From NCBI GenBank assembly GCA_963725895.1, contig CAVSAJ010000001.1, positions 2,294,001 through 2,358,000 on the forward strand: 64,000 bases of DNA. Reading direction: 5' to 3'. Made by a program: the position numbers and the translations under genes. The DNA is from Bog-473 sp963725895. Its GTDB lineage: Bacteria; Actinomycetota; Acidimicrobiia; Acidimicrobiales; RAAP-2. Position 1 is the first letter of the stretch. Every line of letters begins with the position of its first letter. The notes beneath the pieces are model-generated. The model made no database searches. It had not been told where the DNA came from and saw only the letters and a program-made list of their open reading frames with translations. Below, piece after piece: positions 29,730 to 39,580 of this stretch.

Positions 29730-31037
29730 TCAGCCCGACGGCGTCGTCTGGCGTTGAGTGGTGGTCGTCGTCGGCGGCAGCGTGGTGTTGGTGGTCGATG
29801 TGGTCGAGCTCAGCGGCTCGGTCGGCGTTGTGGATGACGACGGCGACTGCAGACTCGTCGACGGCAGGGTCGTCGATGACACAGTGGTCGAGGGGGGGAC
29901 CGTCGATGTGGTGGCGGTCGTTGGCGCAACTCCGGTATCGGGTGACACGCATCCCGCAGGTGGCGTGGTGGGCCCGGTTTGACCTGGCATCAATACCGTT
30001 CCGGCACAGCCAAAATCGGAGAAGGTCGCCTCGCTGCTCGTCGTGGAACCGTCGGCGAAATGCGCCACTGAGCGGGTCTGACGGATGTACCCGGAGGCAT
30101 CGATGGAGACCTGTACCGTCGATCCCGTAAATCCCTGTTGCTTGAGGATGGCGTCTGAGTCCGCGATCGCCTTCGCCTGCTCCGAGTTGAGACCCGGAAT
30201 GCTCTCGCCCTGGCCCGGAGCGATCGAGATCGTGTAGATCGTGACCGGCACGCCATCGACCGTGCCGGTTCCTGTCTGGTCGGCCCCGCTGATCATGCTC
30301 TGGTCGAGGTCGAGATATCCCGTCGGGCTCGAGAGCCCGCCCATCGCGAGTGCTCCTTGCCGTGCGCCCAACGTACCCTCCACCAGGCCGGCGAAGCCTG
30401 AGAGTGATGCGCCCGGTCCGGTCTCCGAGGATCCCGCGGCAAGCCCGTAGTCGGCGCCACCGAACTCCCAGACGTCGGTGCCGTTGTCACGCAGGGTGAT
30501 CTGCCCGAGTCCGGCCACGTTCGACACGGCGACCATCGCGAAGGGATCGGTATCGATCGTCCCGGTGCCGGTAGTGACCGAGCTCTCCGCGGGCGACGAC
30601 CCGGCGGCGGCTTCGGTACATTCCTCGGCCGTCGGAGTGCTTCCTGAAGGAAGCGCTTCGCCGGCGACGCCGTTGCTCGGGCCCACCACGATCACGTGGC
30701 ACGCGGGAACTGCCGTCGTCGTGGTCGTCGCGACCGTTGGTGGAGTGGGCGGGTCGAACTCATAGCTGACGTTGAAACTGCCAGAGCTCGTGGTGGCGCT
30801 CAGCGCGGAGATGACTTGTCGGTCCGCGGCTCCTCGCGTGAGTTGCGAGGCCGCGGTCTTGTTCTGTGGAGCCGAAGGTCCTCCCGACGAAAGGGCCAGT
30901 CCAACCGGGACCGCAAGCGCGGCGATGCATACCACGCTTGCCACGACAACCCACGTCCGCCGCCTGCTTGCCGGACGGGTCGAGCCTCCGGGCGGATCCT
31001 CGAACCAAAGGCCTTGGTGCTCGTCACTCTCAGCCAT
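29730..31037 (-). CDS. Membrane-anchored secreted protein, paralog A (Ser/Thr/Pro tail)
   Basis: 435 residues: a short acidic cytoplasmic start (MAESDEHQGLWFEDPPGG), one membrane segment (VVVASVVCIAALAVPVGLAL), an extracytoplasmic domain of about 290 residues, and an 80-residue Thr/Ser/Pro tail. The domain contains TVDGVPVTIYTISI and VSIDASGYIRQTRSV, which resembles the half-barrel of LppX/LprG-type lipid-binding lipoproteins, though there is no lipobox. It ends with a conserved pair of cysteines around FGCAGTVLMPGQTGPTTPPA. It is a paralog of the neighbour 35 bp upstream. Confidence 0.72.
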   Translation of the reverse strand: MAESDEHQGLWFEDPPGGSTRPASRRRTWVVVASVVCIAALAVPVGLALSSGGPSAPQNKTAASQLTRGAADRQVISALSATTSSGSFNVSYEFDPPTPPTVATTTTTAVPACHVIVVGPSNGVAGEALPSGSTPTAEECTEAAAGSSPAESSVTTGTGTIDTDPFAMVAVSNVAGLGQITLRDNGTDVWEFGGADYGLAAGSSETGPGASLSGFAGLVEGTLGARQGALAMGGLSSPTGYLDLDQSMISGADQTGTGTVDGVPVTIYTISIAPGQGESIPGLNSEQAKAIADSDAILKQQGFTGSTVQVSIDASGYIRQTRSVAHFADGSTTSSEATFSDFGCAGTVLMPGQTGPTTPPAGCVSPDTGVAPTTATTSTVPPSTTVSSTTLPSTSLQSPSSSTTPTEPLSSTTSTTNTTLPPTTTTTQRQTTPSG

Positions 31038-31072
31038 TGCGTGAACTCCTTGTCACCGGAGCAGGGTGCTTG

Positions 31073-32323
31073 TCAGCCAGTCGATGTCGTGGAGACGGTC
31101 GTCGACGTTGATGGTGTCGTTGTCGTCGTCGACGAGGGCGACGGCGGTGTCGACGAGCTCGTCGTCGTCGAGGGCGGGACCGATGTCGTCGGTGAGATGG
31201 TGGTGGGGATTTGCGGGTTCGGGCCCGTGGTTGTCGTCGAGGTGGTCGTCGACGTCGTCGCGGTGCCCGTATCGGCTGTGGCACAGCCCGAAGGAGGCGT
31301 CGAGACACCCTCTTGGCCCGGCATCAGGACGGTGCCGGCGCACCCGAAGTTCGAGAAGTGGGCGTCAAGCGTCACCGTTCCACCGTCGCTGAAGGTCACG
31401 GTCGACGCCGACTCGCGGATGAACCCCGACGCGTCGATGGAGACGAGGTCTCGGATGCTCTGGTACCCCTGCGACGTCAGGGTCGCAATGGCCGCGTTGA
31501 TCGCGCTCTGTTCCTCGGAACTGGTGCCCGGAGCCGTTGCCAGAGAGCCGGGGTCGATCGTCAACTGGTACTGCGTCACCGCCACCCCGTCGACCGTCGA
31601 CGTCCCCACTTCAGTGGCACTCGTCACGGCCGGCTGGACGAGGTCGAGGTACCCGGTCGGGCTGGCCATACCCATCATGGCGACCGCGCCTTCCCTCGGT
31701 CCCAGCGTTCCCTCGACGAGGCCGGCAAACCCCGGGAGGTCGTTCCCGCCCGCGTCATCGGCAGCCGGTGTCAACCCATTGTCGGCGTAGCCGACCTCCC
31801 ACACTGTCGTGGAATCCACCCGGACCCCGACCTGGAGCCCACTCTGCCCGTTCGTACTGATGGCAGCCGACGCCGCCATCGCCATCGGATCGGTGTTGAT
31901 CGTTCCCGACCCCTGCACCTCGGTGCTCTGGAGGACCGGGGTCGTCGGGCACCCGGAGCCGGTGCAACTAGGCCCTGCGACGGCCGTGCTGCTCTGGTAC
32001 GGCGATTCGTCCAGCTGGTACGTGAACGCGAAGTTCCCTGAATCGGTTGTCGCGCTCAGGGCTGCGAGGACCGACCGCTTCGCCACGCCCCCACTCACCG
32101 TCACGTGACGTTGGGCGGACCGCTGCGGGGCCGGTTGCGGTCCGGAGGAAGCGAGAAGCCCGACCGGGACTCCAACGAGTGCCACACACGCAGCCACCCC
32201 GAGCACGACGCCGACACGACGACGGTTGGCGCGATTCTGGGGCGACTTGTTCCCCTCGTCGATCCACAGGTCGGACTCGTCCGAGGGCTGCGCTGCACCC
32301 CGTGCTGACGTCGCGTCGTCCAT
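31073..32323 (-). CDS. Membrane-anchored secreted protein, paralog B (Ser/Thr/Pro tail)
   Basis: 416 residues from an ATG at 32323 preceded by GAGGGGG. Layout is the same as paralog A: an acidic start with a DLWIDEG motif, a membrane segment (VGVVLGVAACVALVGVPVGL), a domain with STVDGVAVTQYQLTI and VSIDASGFIRESASTV, the same FGCAGTVLMPGQ cysteine motif, then a Thr/Ser/Pro tail. The two genes are a tandem duplication that has diverged. Upstream, the frame stays open into the winged-helix protein; I choose the ATG because of its strong ribosome-binding site and the shared N-terminus with paralog A. Confidence 0.72.
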   Translation of the reverse strand: MDDATSARGAAQPSDESDLWIDEGNKSPQNRANRRRVGVVLGVAACVALVGVPVGLLASSGPQPAPQRSAQRHVTVSGGVAKRSVLAALSATTDSGNFAFTYQLDESPYQSSTAVAGPSCTGSGCPTTPVLQSTEVQGSGTINTDPMAMAASAAISTNGQSGLQVGVRVDSTTVWEVGYADNGLTPAADDAGGNDLPGFAGLVEGTLGPREGAVAMMGMASPTGYLDLVQPAVTSATEVGTSTVDGVAVTQYQLTIDPGSLATAPGTSSEEQSAINAAIATLTSQGYQSIRDLVSIDASGFIRESASTVTFSDGGTVTLDAHFSNFGCAGTVLMPGQEGVSTPPSGCATADTGTATTSTTTSTTTTGPNPQIPTTISPTTSVPPSTTTSSSTPPSPSSTTTTTPSTSTTVSTTSTG

Positions 32324-32395
32324 CGTGGCACCCCCTCTGTCGGCGCGAAGTCGATCGTGGCGGTTGGCCCGCCCTACGTGCGGGTTCCGGAGCCA

Positions 32396-32412
32396 TCGTA
32401 CCGAAGGTACGA
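32396..32412. promoter_or_regulatory. Inverted repeat upstream of paralog B
   Basis: TCGTACC-GAA-GGTACGA, 7-bp perfect arms with a 3-base loop, 73 bp upstream of the paralog B start in an AT-richer gap (ATAACGAATTTTACGG nearby). It could be an operator for the winged-helix protein encoded just upstream, or a small hairpin; the sequence does not decide. Confidence 0.45.
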
Positions 32413-32451
32413 ACGCGCGTCCAGGGACTGAATCCCGATCCGTAAAATTCG

Positions 32452-32944
32452 TTATGGATCCTCTGACCAGGGAGAGATCGACCTTCCCGGCTCGGAGGAG
32501 TCCGGCCCGCCCGGCCGACTCGAGCAGAACCCGGGCGGTGGTCCGAGACCTGGACGAATCCTCCCCAAAGTGGGTCTCGAGCACCCTGGCGAGCTCGTCG
32601 ACGTCACCGAGCTCCTGACCCGAGGCCTCTTCGAGGACACGGTGAAACAGCGGGACGGCCCAGCAGGCCTCGGCCAGGGCCAGCCTGTTCACTGCCGGGT
32701 CGGCGGAGAGACAGCGACGTCCTCGGTCGGTGAGCACCACCTGGCCGGATCGGCCCGCCACCAACCCGAAGAGCTTGGCGTTGGCCAGTCGACTCAGGAA
32801 GGCCCCGTTGCGCACCCCGCTATAGGAGAGTGCGGCGGCAAGGCTGTCCACGTCGGTGCGCCCGTCCGAACGAGCGACGGTCTGCGCCAGGGCCAGCGAG
32901 GACTCCAACCCATACGTGACCGAGCGGTACAGCGAACGCGCCAT
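32452..32944 (-). CDS. Winged-helix DNA-binding-like protein, 3' end uncertain
   Basis: From ATG at 32944 the product reads ARSLYRSVTYGLESSLALAQ, then a probable winged helix (LAAALSYSGVRNGAFLSRLANAKLFGLV followed by QVVLTDRGRRCL, the wing) and a helical C-terminus with RTTARVLLESAGRAGLL. It looks like a small DNA-binding protein. No stop occurs in this frame before paralog B, so either the two are one protein or the reading frame is broken near the end. A stop TAA at 32452 lies in the next frame, just before AT-rich DNA, and is my preferred end. The gene diverges from moxR. Confidence 0.5.
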
Positions 32945-33118
32945 GACTGAACTATGGCTCTCTGACCAACCAACGCATCGAGCCACACCCCCTTCCGCGC
33001 TACGGAACCCCCCTAGCTTTCCAGGTCGGCACGCCTCACCGGCCCCACCTCGACCGGGTCGAACCCCTATCCTCTGGGCCCGTGCATGCGATGGCGTCGA
33101 GGCTCCGGCCTTGAAACC

Positions 33119-34156
33119 ATGATGACCTCTGCAATTCGGGACGGCGACGGGAGGCTCGCGGACGGGCTCGTGCTGACGCCCGAGGCCGCCGAACAGCTCG
33201 GCGCTGTCTATGCACGCATCGTCGAGTCGGTCCAGAGCGTCTTGTACGCCGGCAACACAACGGTGCAGCTCGCGGTCGGGTGCCTGCTCGCCCAGGGCCA
33301 CCTGCTGGTGGAGGATCTCCCGGGCCTGGGCAAGACCACGTTGGCCAAGGCGCTCGCCCACTCATTCGGACTCGACTTCCACCGGGTGCAGTTCACGGCT
33401 GACCTCTTGCCCGCCGACGTGACCGGCGCCATGGTCCTCGATCGAGATCGAGGTGAACCCACGTTCCGTCGGGGCCCGATCTTTACCAACGTGTTGATGG
33501 CGGACGAGCTGAACCGTGCGTCAGCTCGATCTCAGTCCGCCCTACTCGAGGCGATGGAGGAACGCCAGGTCACGGCCGACGGCGTGACCATGCCCCTGCC
33601 ACGGCCATTCATGGTGCTCGCCACCCAAAACCCCTTCGACGCGGCGGGCACGTCGCCACTCCCCCACGGACAACGCGATCGTTTCCTCCTTCGTCTGTCG
33701 CTTGGGTACCCGAGCCGGACGCACGAAGACCAGCTGCTGGCCCGTGTCGACACGTCGGCGTCCGTCGATGCGCTGGGACCCGCGCTCAGTCGGCCCGACC
33801 TCAATGCGTTGTTACGCGGCCTGAGCGACGTCCACGTCTCAGCGGCCGTACGGGGCTACATCCTGGACATCATCACCGCCAGCCGCGCCCACCCCGCTTT
33901 GGCCGTCGGCGCGTCACCCCGCGGCGCCATTGCACTCGCACAAGCATCCCGCGCGATGGCGTTGGCGGCGGGTCGGCACTACGTCGTCCCAGCCGACGTC
34001 CAGCGAGCAGTCGAGCCGGCGCTCGGCCATCGGCTGGTCCTCCTCCCGGGAAGTGAGCGCTCCGGCGCCGGTGTCCAGGAAGTCGTGGCCGACCTCGTTC
34101 ATCAGATCCCGCTCCCGGGACCCGAGACACTGGCCGACGCCCGAACCGGGGGCTGA
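33119..34156 (+). CDS. MoxR-family AAA+ ATPase
   Basis: 345 residues. Walker A is EDLPGLGKTTLAKALAHSF, Walker B MADELNRAS, sensor 1 MVLATQNPFDAAGT, and the arginine-rich sensor 2 area GASPRGAIALAQASRAM. MoxR proteins are chaperone-like ATPases that usually work with the following DUF58 protein, assembling or activating a membrane or extracytoplasmic complex. Here DUF58 starts 4 bp after the stop, and the transglutaminase follows: the classic MoxR-DUF58-TgpA operon. Start could be 33119 or 33122. Confidence 0.92.
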   Translation: MMTSAIRDGDGRLADGLVLTPEAAEQLGAVYARIVESVQSVLYAGNTTVQLAVGCLLAQGHLLVEDLPGLGKTTLAKALAHSFGLDFHRVQFTADLLPADVTGAMVLDRDRGEPTFRRGPIFTNVLMADELNRASARSQSALLEAMEERQVTADGVTMPLPRPFMVLATQNPFDAAGTSPLPHGQRDRFLLRLSLGYPSRTHEDQLLARVDTSASVDALGPALSRPDLNALLRGLSDVHVSAAVRGYILDIITASRAHPALAVGASPRGAIALAQASRAMALAAGRHYVVPADVQRAVEPALGHRLVLLPGSERSGAGVQEVVADLVHQIPLPGPETLADARTGG

Positions 34157-34160
34157 GGTC

Positions 34161-35357
34161 ATGGCCCGCGAGACCAGCACGCGCGGCCGCTCTGCACTCC
34201 TCGAACACGACGCGCGCCCCGGGACAGGCTTGGCACGACTGCGACCGACCTCGCGGGGCGTGTCGGTCGCCGTCGTGGCGATCATCCTGCTCGCCTTTGC
34301 GCTCGTCACGGGAGTCTCGGCTCTTCTGTTGGTGTTGGTGGCCGTCGCCGTCCCGCTGGCCGCCGCGCCCGTCGTGGTCCTCGCGCGTGGCCGTCGGGCG
34401 GCCAGTGCCGAGATCCACATGATGGTCACCCCGCCGCTGGTACCCGTTGGGGCCCCGTGTGATCTCTTGATCCATCTCTCGAATACCTTCGGCGGCGCCC
34501 TTCCTCCGTTGAGCCTCGACCGGCCGTCGGACCACTGGAGGATGGGAGTCCCCGACGCGCGACGCTCGACCAGAGCCGCACCGCCGCCTCGCATGCTGGC
34601 AGCCGACAGCGGCCGGCTGATCCGCTGGGATCGGATCCGTTCCGAAACCAGCACGTCTTCGGTCTTGTCGCTGCCGACCGGGCGACGCGGTGTGTTCACT
34701 ATTGGTCCCCTACGGCTCTGGGTCCACGACCCCTTTGCCTTGTTCGGTCAGACGGTCGCCATCGCCAAACCGGTAACACTCGTCGTGCACCCACTCGCTG
34801 CGACCAGCATGGCGCCGACGGCGGTCCGTCCCGGATCGAGCGGGGCGACCCAGTTCGGGGATGGGCCGGCCGGTGTCCACACCGACGACCCTGGCGGTGA
34901 GTGGAACGGGCTGCGACCCTACGAGCCCGGGGATCGTCTGCACCTGCTCTCCTGGCAAGCGGAGGCCCGATCCGGCGCCCTTCTCGTGCATGACTTCCGC
35001 CCTGACTCCGAAGACGTCGTCACGATCGTGCTCGACGACCGGGCGGGCGTCCACCGCCGACCCGCCTTTGAGAAAGCCCTCGGCGCGATCATCGGACTCG
35101 CCTCGGCCGGACAAGGTCATGCCATGGACTACGACGTGTGCACGCTCTCGGGGCGTCGCGTCCGGGGCTCGACCACGGCTGACGGGCTGGTCGCGTTGTG
35201 TACCTTCCTCGCCGAGACTCAGCCCACTCACTCGGACAACCACACCGAGGCGGGGGCATCAGCCCCGCCGAGCGGTGCACTCGTACTCACGACACCCACC
35301 GCAATTCCCACCCTTCCGCCGTCTCTCCATGACGGTTCGGTCGTCGTGGTCGAGTGA
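34161..35357 (+). CDS. DUF58 domain protein, membrane anchored
   Basis: 398 residues. Two hydrophobic helices follow an N-terminal arginine-rich segment (VSVAVVAIILLAFALVTGVS and ALLLVLVAVAVPLAAAPVVV). The C-terminal von Willebrand-like DUF58 domain has the signature WNGLRPYEPGDRLHLLSWQ and RRPAFEKALGAIIGLA with a D-x-S-x-S-like loop replaced by VLDDRAG. The start ATG at 34161 follows the MoxR stop by 4 bp. It overlaps the next gene by the ATGA at 35354-35357, indicating translational coupling. Confidence 0.88.
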   Translation: MARETSTRGRSALLEHDARPGTGLARLRPTSRGVSVAVVAIILLAFALVTGVSALLLVLVAVAVPLAAAPVVVLARGRRAASAEIHMMVTPPLVPVGAPCDLLIHLSNTFGGALPPLSLDRPSDHWRMGVPDARRSTRAAPPPRMLAADSGRLIRWDRIRSETSTSSVLSLPTGRRGVFTIGPLRLWVHDPFALFGQTVAIAKPVTLVVHPLAATSMAPTAVRPGSSGATQFGDGPAGVHTDDPGGEWNGLRPYEPGDRLHLLSWQAEARSGALLVHDFRPDSEDVVTIVLDDRAGVHRRPAFEKALGAIIGLASAGQGHAMDYDVCTLSGRRVRGSTTADGLVALCTFLAETQPTHSDNHTEAGASAPPSGALVLTTPTAIPTLPPSLHDGSVVVVE

Positions 35358-37616
35358 TGCGCATGCTTCGGCGCCTCGAACCCGATGTCTGCGTGCTCGC
35401 CGCCTCCGTGATTGCCGCCACGGCAGTCGGCCGTCTTTTGCAAGGCGATCTGGCGGGACGGGCCTTTGGCCCGCTGCTGATCTCAGCTGCCGTCGGATCG
35501 GCGGTTCCCGCCCTCTTGGCTCTCAAGCGGGTGCCGCTGCCCATCCGGGCCGTCGTGGGGACGGTTGCCGTCATCCTCGCGAGTCTCTGGACGGCTCTGG
35601 GCCCTGCGACCGCGTTCGGCCTGCCGACCGCGCACACGTGGCACGTCGCCCAGTCAGATCTGCGCGCCGCGCGGCCGCTCCTCAGCCAATTCGTCGTGCC
35701 GCTCCCCGCCACCCCGGGGCTCGTGTTCCTGGCCGCGATGGTCTGTGGCGTCGTCGCGCTGCTGGCGTCCGTCCTCCTGCGGGCCAGCGACACGCGGGAT
35801 CGGCTGTATCCGGGGCTGGCAATCCTTTCCCCGCTCGGTCTGCTCGCGTTCGCGTGCAGCCAAAGCACATCGGGTTCGATGGTGGTCATCGTCATTCTCT
35901 TCGTCGCTGCAGCTGCACTGACTTTCGCGACTGCTGGAGCTGACTCCGGTCGCCAGCGCGGGAACGACTCGTCGACGGAGTTGGATCATGCCCACAGCCG
36001 TCACCGTGGGCACCATGGCAGGGGTCGTGCTCGTCGCCGTGCTCGCGAACTCGAGCGCTCAAGGAGCAGGGACCTCTGGTACCGTCGTCACCCCGGCCGT
36101 GCCGCTCAGTGCGGAGTCACTGACCTCCAATCTGCTTTCGGTAGAGGTCCACGACGCCAACGACGTGTTGTTCCAGGCGAACAGCCGGTACCGAACCTAT
36201 TGGCAGGTCGCAGTGTTGAACGTCCTGCGCGACGGCGTCTGGGTGCCCGATGCAGACACCGCGAGCGCGGTGCATGGCTCCGACAACGCGCCCGGGGTCA
36301 CCCAGTCGGGGGCGGGCAGCGCGTCGGTGCCGGGCAGTCGGGACTTCATGGCTGCCATCCGGATCGACGATCTCTCGAGTCGCATTCTCCCTGTTCCGCC
36401 TGGCACCGTCGCACTCTCGGGAACCCCTGCTACGTTGACCGATGTCGGTGCGGTGTCATCCACGCCGACGACGTCGGGAGAGCAGTACACCACCCTCTCG
36501 ACGCCTCCCGTGAGCGAACCTGACACCCTCGGCAGTGCGCCGGTCGCGACCGATCCGCCGGCCCTCATCCAAGCCGAGACCGCACTGCCTGCCCTTCCCC
36601 CGAGCATCGAGGCTCTGGCACACTCCGTGACGGTCGGCGCGCAGGGTCCTCTCGCCCAGGCGGAACTGCTCGTCAACTGGTTCCGCTCCGGTCAGTTTCG
36701 CTACACCCTCGACCCTCCGGCTTCACCGCCGGGCACGGACCCATTGGTTGATTTCTTGACCCAGAGCCGATCGGGCAGTTGCGAGCAGTTCGCCGGTGCG
36801 TTCGTGGTGCTCGCCCGATCCCTCGGACTCCCGAGCCGCGTCGTGGTCGGTTTCACGGCCGGTCGGTACAGCGGTCCGGGAGATGTCACCGTTCGGGGTG
36901 CGGACGCGCACGCATGGCCAGAGGTGTACTTGGGAGCTCAGGCCGGCTGGGTGTCCTTTGAGCCCACACCGCAGGAGCCGCGTGGCGAACTCGCCCCCGA
37001 CGGCGTCATCGGCCCGAGCGGCGTGACGACCACACCGGCGCCGTCTCTCGGAAGCACCCCGACGACGGCACCTTCTCCCACAGCACAGCTCACCGTGCCG
37101 ACCACCGTGCCGATTCCAACGGGGTCGAACGCCACCAATTCACCGACCACTGTCACCTCCACGTCGGATTCGGGGTTGGGAGCAGTGGGGTGGACGCTGA
37201 TCAGCGCGGCCGTCGTGCTGGTGGTCCTTCTGGTGGTGCTGTTCATCCGGCGCCGCCGCAGGTGGTCACCCGCGGGCCGTACGCCGGACCAACTGGCGCT
37301 TCTCTCGCACGCGGAGGTCGACCGCGCTCTGCGGCGAGCGGGGACCACGCGCCCTCTGTGGCAGCCCATGAGTCTCTTTTTCGAGGACCTGAGCCCACCC
37401 GGTGTACACGCGAGTGACGCCAGGTCGGCCGCCACGTCGCCGGCGAGCGATCGCTCGGCGTCGCTCATCGAAGACGGCATCACGGTCGCCCACGCGGCGG
37501 ACGTCGCCCTCTTCGCTCCGCTCGCCATCTCTGAGGAGATGGGTCGTGCTGCGTATCAGGCAGCCCTCAGGGTTCGGAAAGACCTGAAACTCCCCGCCTC
37601 TCAAGAGCGCGCCTGA
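35357..37616 (+). CDS. TgpA-type membrane transglutaminase, one apparent frameshift
   Basis: About 752 residues when joined. The first 200 residues are six or so membrane segments in the first frame; the frame changes between 35945 and 35965; the second part resumes with a membrane helix (TMAGVVLVAVLANSSAQ), a long extracytoplasmic domain with the transglutaminase core (RSGSCEQFAGAFVVLARSLG with catalytic Cys, GADAHAWPEVYLGAQ with His, and SFEPTPQEP with Asp), then a final membrane helix and a cytoplasmic tail (DUF4129-like). TgpA proteins are thought to act on cell-surface proteins. Third gene of the MoxR-DUF58 operon. Confidence 0.85.
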
Positions 37617-37688
37617 CGTTCACTCGCTCCTAGTCGGAACCTCCCTGAAGAGAAGAATGGACCGTCGTGTGTCTCAATCTTGAATCGG

Positions 37689-38060
37689 TCACATGCAGTA
37701 GTTCCTGACTGAGACATGCACGATGCGTCCTGGGTGCACTTCAAAGGGTTGGCTGCCCACAAAGGTTCCGGGATGTCCCTGGTTGGAGACCACGTACCTA
37801 CCAGGAGGCAACATGAAACGGAACGTCGTGCCGTTCGGGACGCTCTTCGAGGCGATGAGTCTCGTGCCCCGGTACACACGGAGGTGCGCTATGGGCTCGT
37901 CCATCGGGCCAGCGCAAGCAACTGCCCTGCCCGTGGCTAAGCCCTTGCCCAGGTGTGCGGCGCCCGCGGGCACAGCCCGGGCACTCATCGCCACAAGGGA
38001 TACCAGCAGGCTGAAGAGGAGGCAGCGCGCGCAGGATCGCATTCTCAAATACTGACGCAA
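37689..38060 (-). CDS. Small secreted protein with carboxypeptidase-regulatory-like fold
   Basis: 123 residues. A signal peptide (CLLFSLLVSLVAMSARAVPA) precedes a short domain with GLATGRAVACAGPMDE, IAHLRVYRG, FRFMLPPGRYVVSNQG and FEVHPGRIVHVSV, the pattern of an immunoglobulin-like carboxypeptidase regulatory domain. Two cysteines (residues near 48 and 122) may form a disulfide. The function is not known. It overlaps no neighbour and lies between the transglutaminase and the TetR gene. Confidence 0.65.
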   Translation of the reverse strand: MRQYLRMRSCARCLLFSLLVSLVAMSARAVPAGAAHLGKGLATGRAVACAGPMDEPIAHLRVYRGTRLIASKSVPNGTTFRFMLPPGRYVVSNQGHPGTFVGSQPFEVHPGRIVHVSVRNYCM

Positions 38061-38177
38061 CGAAGGAGCATGTGGTTCGGTTCTTCACAAAGAAGGGGAC
38101 GTTGGTGACCAGGGTTCCGCAATCGGTGATCTGAACGTCCTCGGGTGCGGCTTGCCGTGACGGCCTTTGTGTATTTC

Positions 38178-38811
38178 TTACGCTGTGGAGGCGGACCCTC
38201 CGGGCGGGTTGGCCACGAACCGCAGCACGCGAGCGAGGAACCGCTGCCAGGCCTCCTCGTCCGGGGCCGCCTGGTCTGCGCCGCGCTGGACCAACAAGCC
38301 CAGGTGCAACGTTTCCATGAAGTACGCGATGGAGTCGAAGTCTGCGTCGGCACTCGCAGAACTCTCGGCGATGGCCTGTTGCACCAGGGTCTCGGTGATC
38401 GATCCTCGCCACTGCTTGCGGGCCTCAGCGATGGCCTTGCCGATGTTCGCCTGCCGACCGCGCGGCGATGAAAGCCTCGAGCTGCATCGCTTCGGCGTCG
38501 GTCAGCTTGCCTTCGGTTCTGAGGACCTCCATGAGGATCTGTGCAACCGTCCTGTCCTGGAAGCGTTGAGCGATCGCGTTACGATCTACCTGCCGGAGCA
38601 CGGCCGCAAGAAGCAGCTCGTCCTTGGACTCGAACCGGCCGTACACCGCGCCGCTCGATAGGCCTGCGGCCTTGACGATGTCCATGATCCTCGTGCCGGC
38701 GTAGCCCTTTTTAGCAAACACCTGGGCGGCCGCGTCGAGGAGCTGCTCACGCAGAGGGTCTACGGAATCCTCGCCGGCAGTCAGCTTCGGGTCGGCGTCG
38801 CTCACGAGCAT
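38178..38811 (-). CDS. TetR-family regulator, one apparent frameshift
   Basis: About 211 residues when joined. The N-terminal HTH is complete: LREQLLDAAAQVFAKKGYAG then TRIMDIVKAAGLSSGAVYGRF with the typical F-x-S-K-D-E-L following. The ligand domain starts in this frame, ends early at 38425, and continues in the next frame (KAIAEARKQWRGSITETLVQ and AYFMETLHLGLLVQ). The shift is near 38463, in a GGTCGGCAGG context. It is transcribed away from the ABC importer genes; if it controls them, the operator would be in the 770 bp between, where I see no clear palindrome. Confidence 0.78.
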
Positions 38812-38829
38812 CGAGGTTACGCCGAGGGG

Positions 38830-39409
38830 ATCGAAAGAGCGAAGAGCGGCTACGCGAGACAAGGAACGCCCGGGGCCAGAGTACGGGCGAACGTGTGCCC
38901 CACTGACAGACACTTCGAAGCCGTGGAAGGTGGTTGGGTTCCTGAACGTGCCGAAGCAGACTTGTTCGAGCTGCCCTTTGTCCGGAGGTCGCACGAGGCC
39001 ACGTCTGGTCCCCACTCGGTCAAGCCAGCGATTCAGCTCCAGGGCGAACTCCCTCAAGAGCGCACGAGTGACCGCGTGATGCCGACTCGCCGTCGACTGA
39101 GCGGGAACGTTGCGCGCGCCCCAGACGGCTGTCGCTCCTGCCTGGACGAGCTTGCCGATCTGGGGCCATCGACGCTTCGTCGCTGAAGATGGCCGTCTCT
39201 CTGCGGGCCGGCTCGAGCACAGATGTCTGCACCGTGAACTTCTCACCCTCAAGACGGACGGGCCGGACCCGGAGCAGCGCCGCCACGATGCGGACCAACC
39301 CCCTCGACATGCACCGCGGGGTGACGCTGCCCAGAAATTCGGTTCGCTCGATGCGGTAGGGCAGGACCGCACGCCGTCCCGGCCCATGCCCCGCCGGCCG
39401 AAGGGACAC
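38830..39409 (-). pseudogene. Possible broken hypothetical gene upstream of the TetR gene
   Basis: Two overlapping frames together look like one protein: MSLRPAGHGPGRRAV... with VRLEGEKFTVQTSVLEPA from a GTG at 39409, then, after a shift near 39180, IGKLVQAGATAVWGARNVPA and HHAVTRALLREFALELNRWL in the frame that later becomes the TetR protein. The amino-acid texture is protein-like, but I recognise no family, and no stop separates it from the TetR start. It may be a decayed gene, a frameshifted real gene or noise. Confidence 0.3.
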
Positions 39410-39580
39410 AACCCATGTGGCCAGCCCTGGCCGCCAAAGGCCGCTCCTCAGCTGGGTGATCGCCGCGGAGCGAAGGCCCGGCAGATGTGAAAAAGTACCC
39501 TCGAATAATTATTTTTCTCATCCAATTTGAGCGTCCGTTGTCTTCGGCCAAGGGAAGAAGATGGCCACAAGGGCGCTCGG
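39410..39580. promoter_or_regulatory. AT-rich upstream region of the ABC importer operon
   Basis: Bases 39486-39535 are strikingly AT-rich for this window (CGAATAATTATTTTTCTC), suggesting the importer promoter. No confident -35/-10 pair or operator could be fixed by eye. Confidence 0.4.

Noticed and set aside
29758..31790. Plus-strand valine-rich frames opposite the membrane-anchored paralogs
   Set aside because: They arise from the complement of Thr/Ser codon repeats in the tails.
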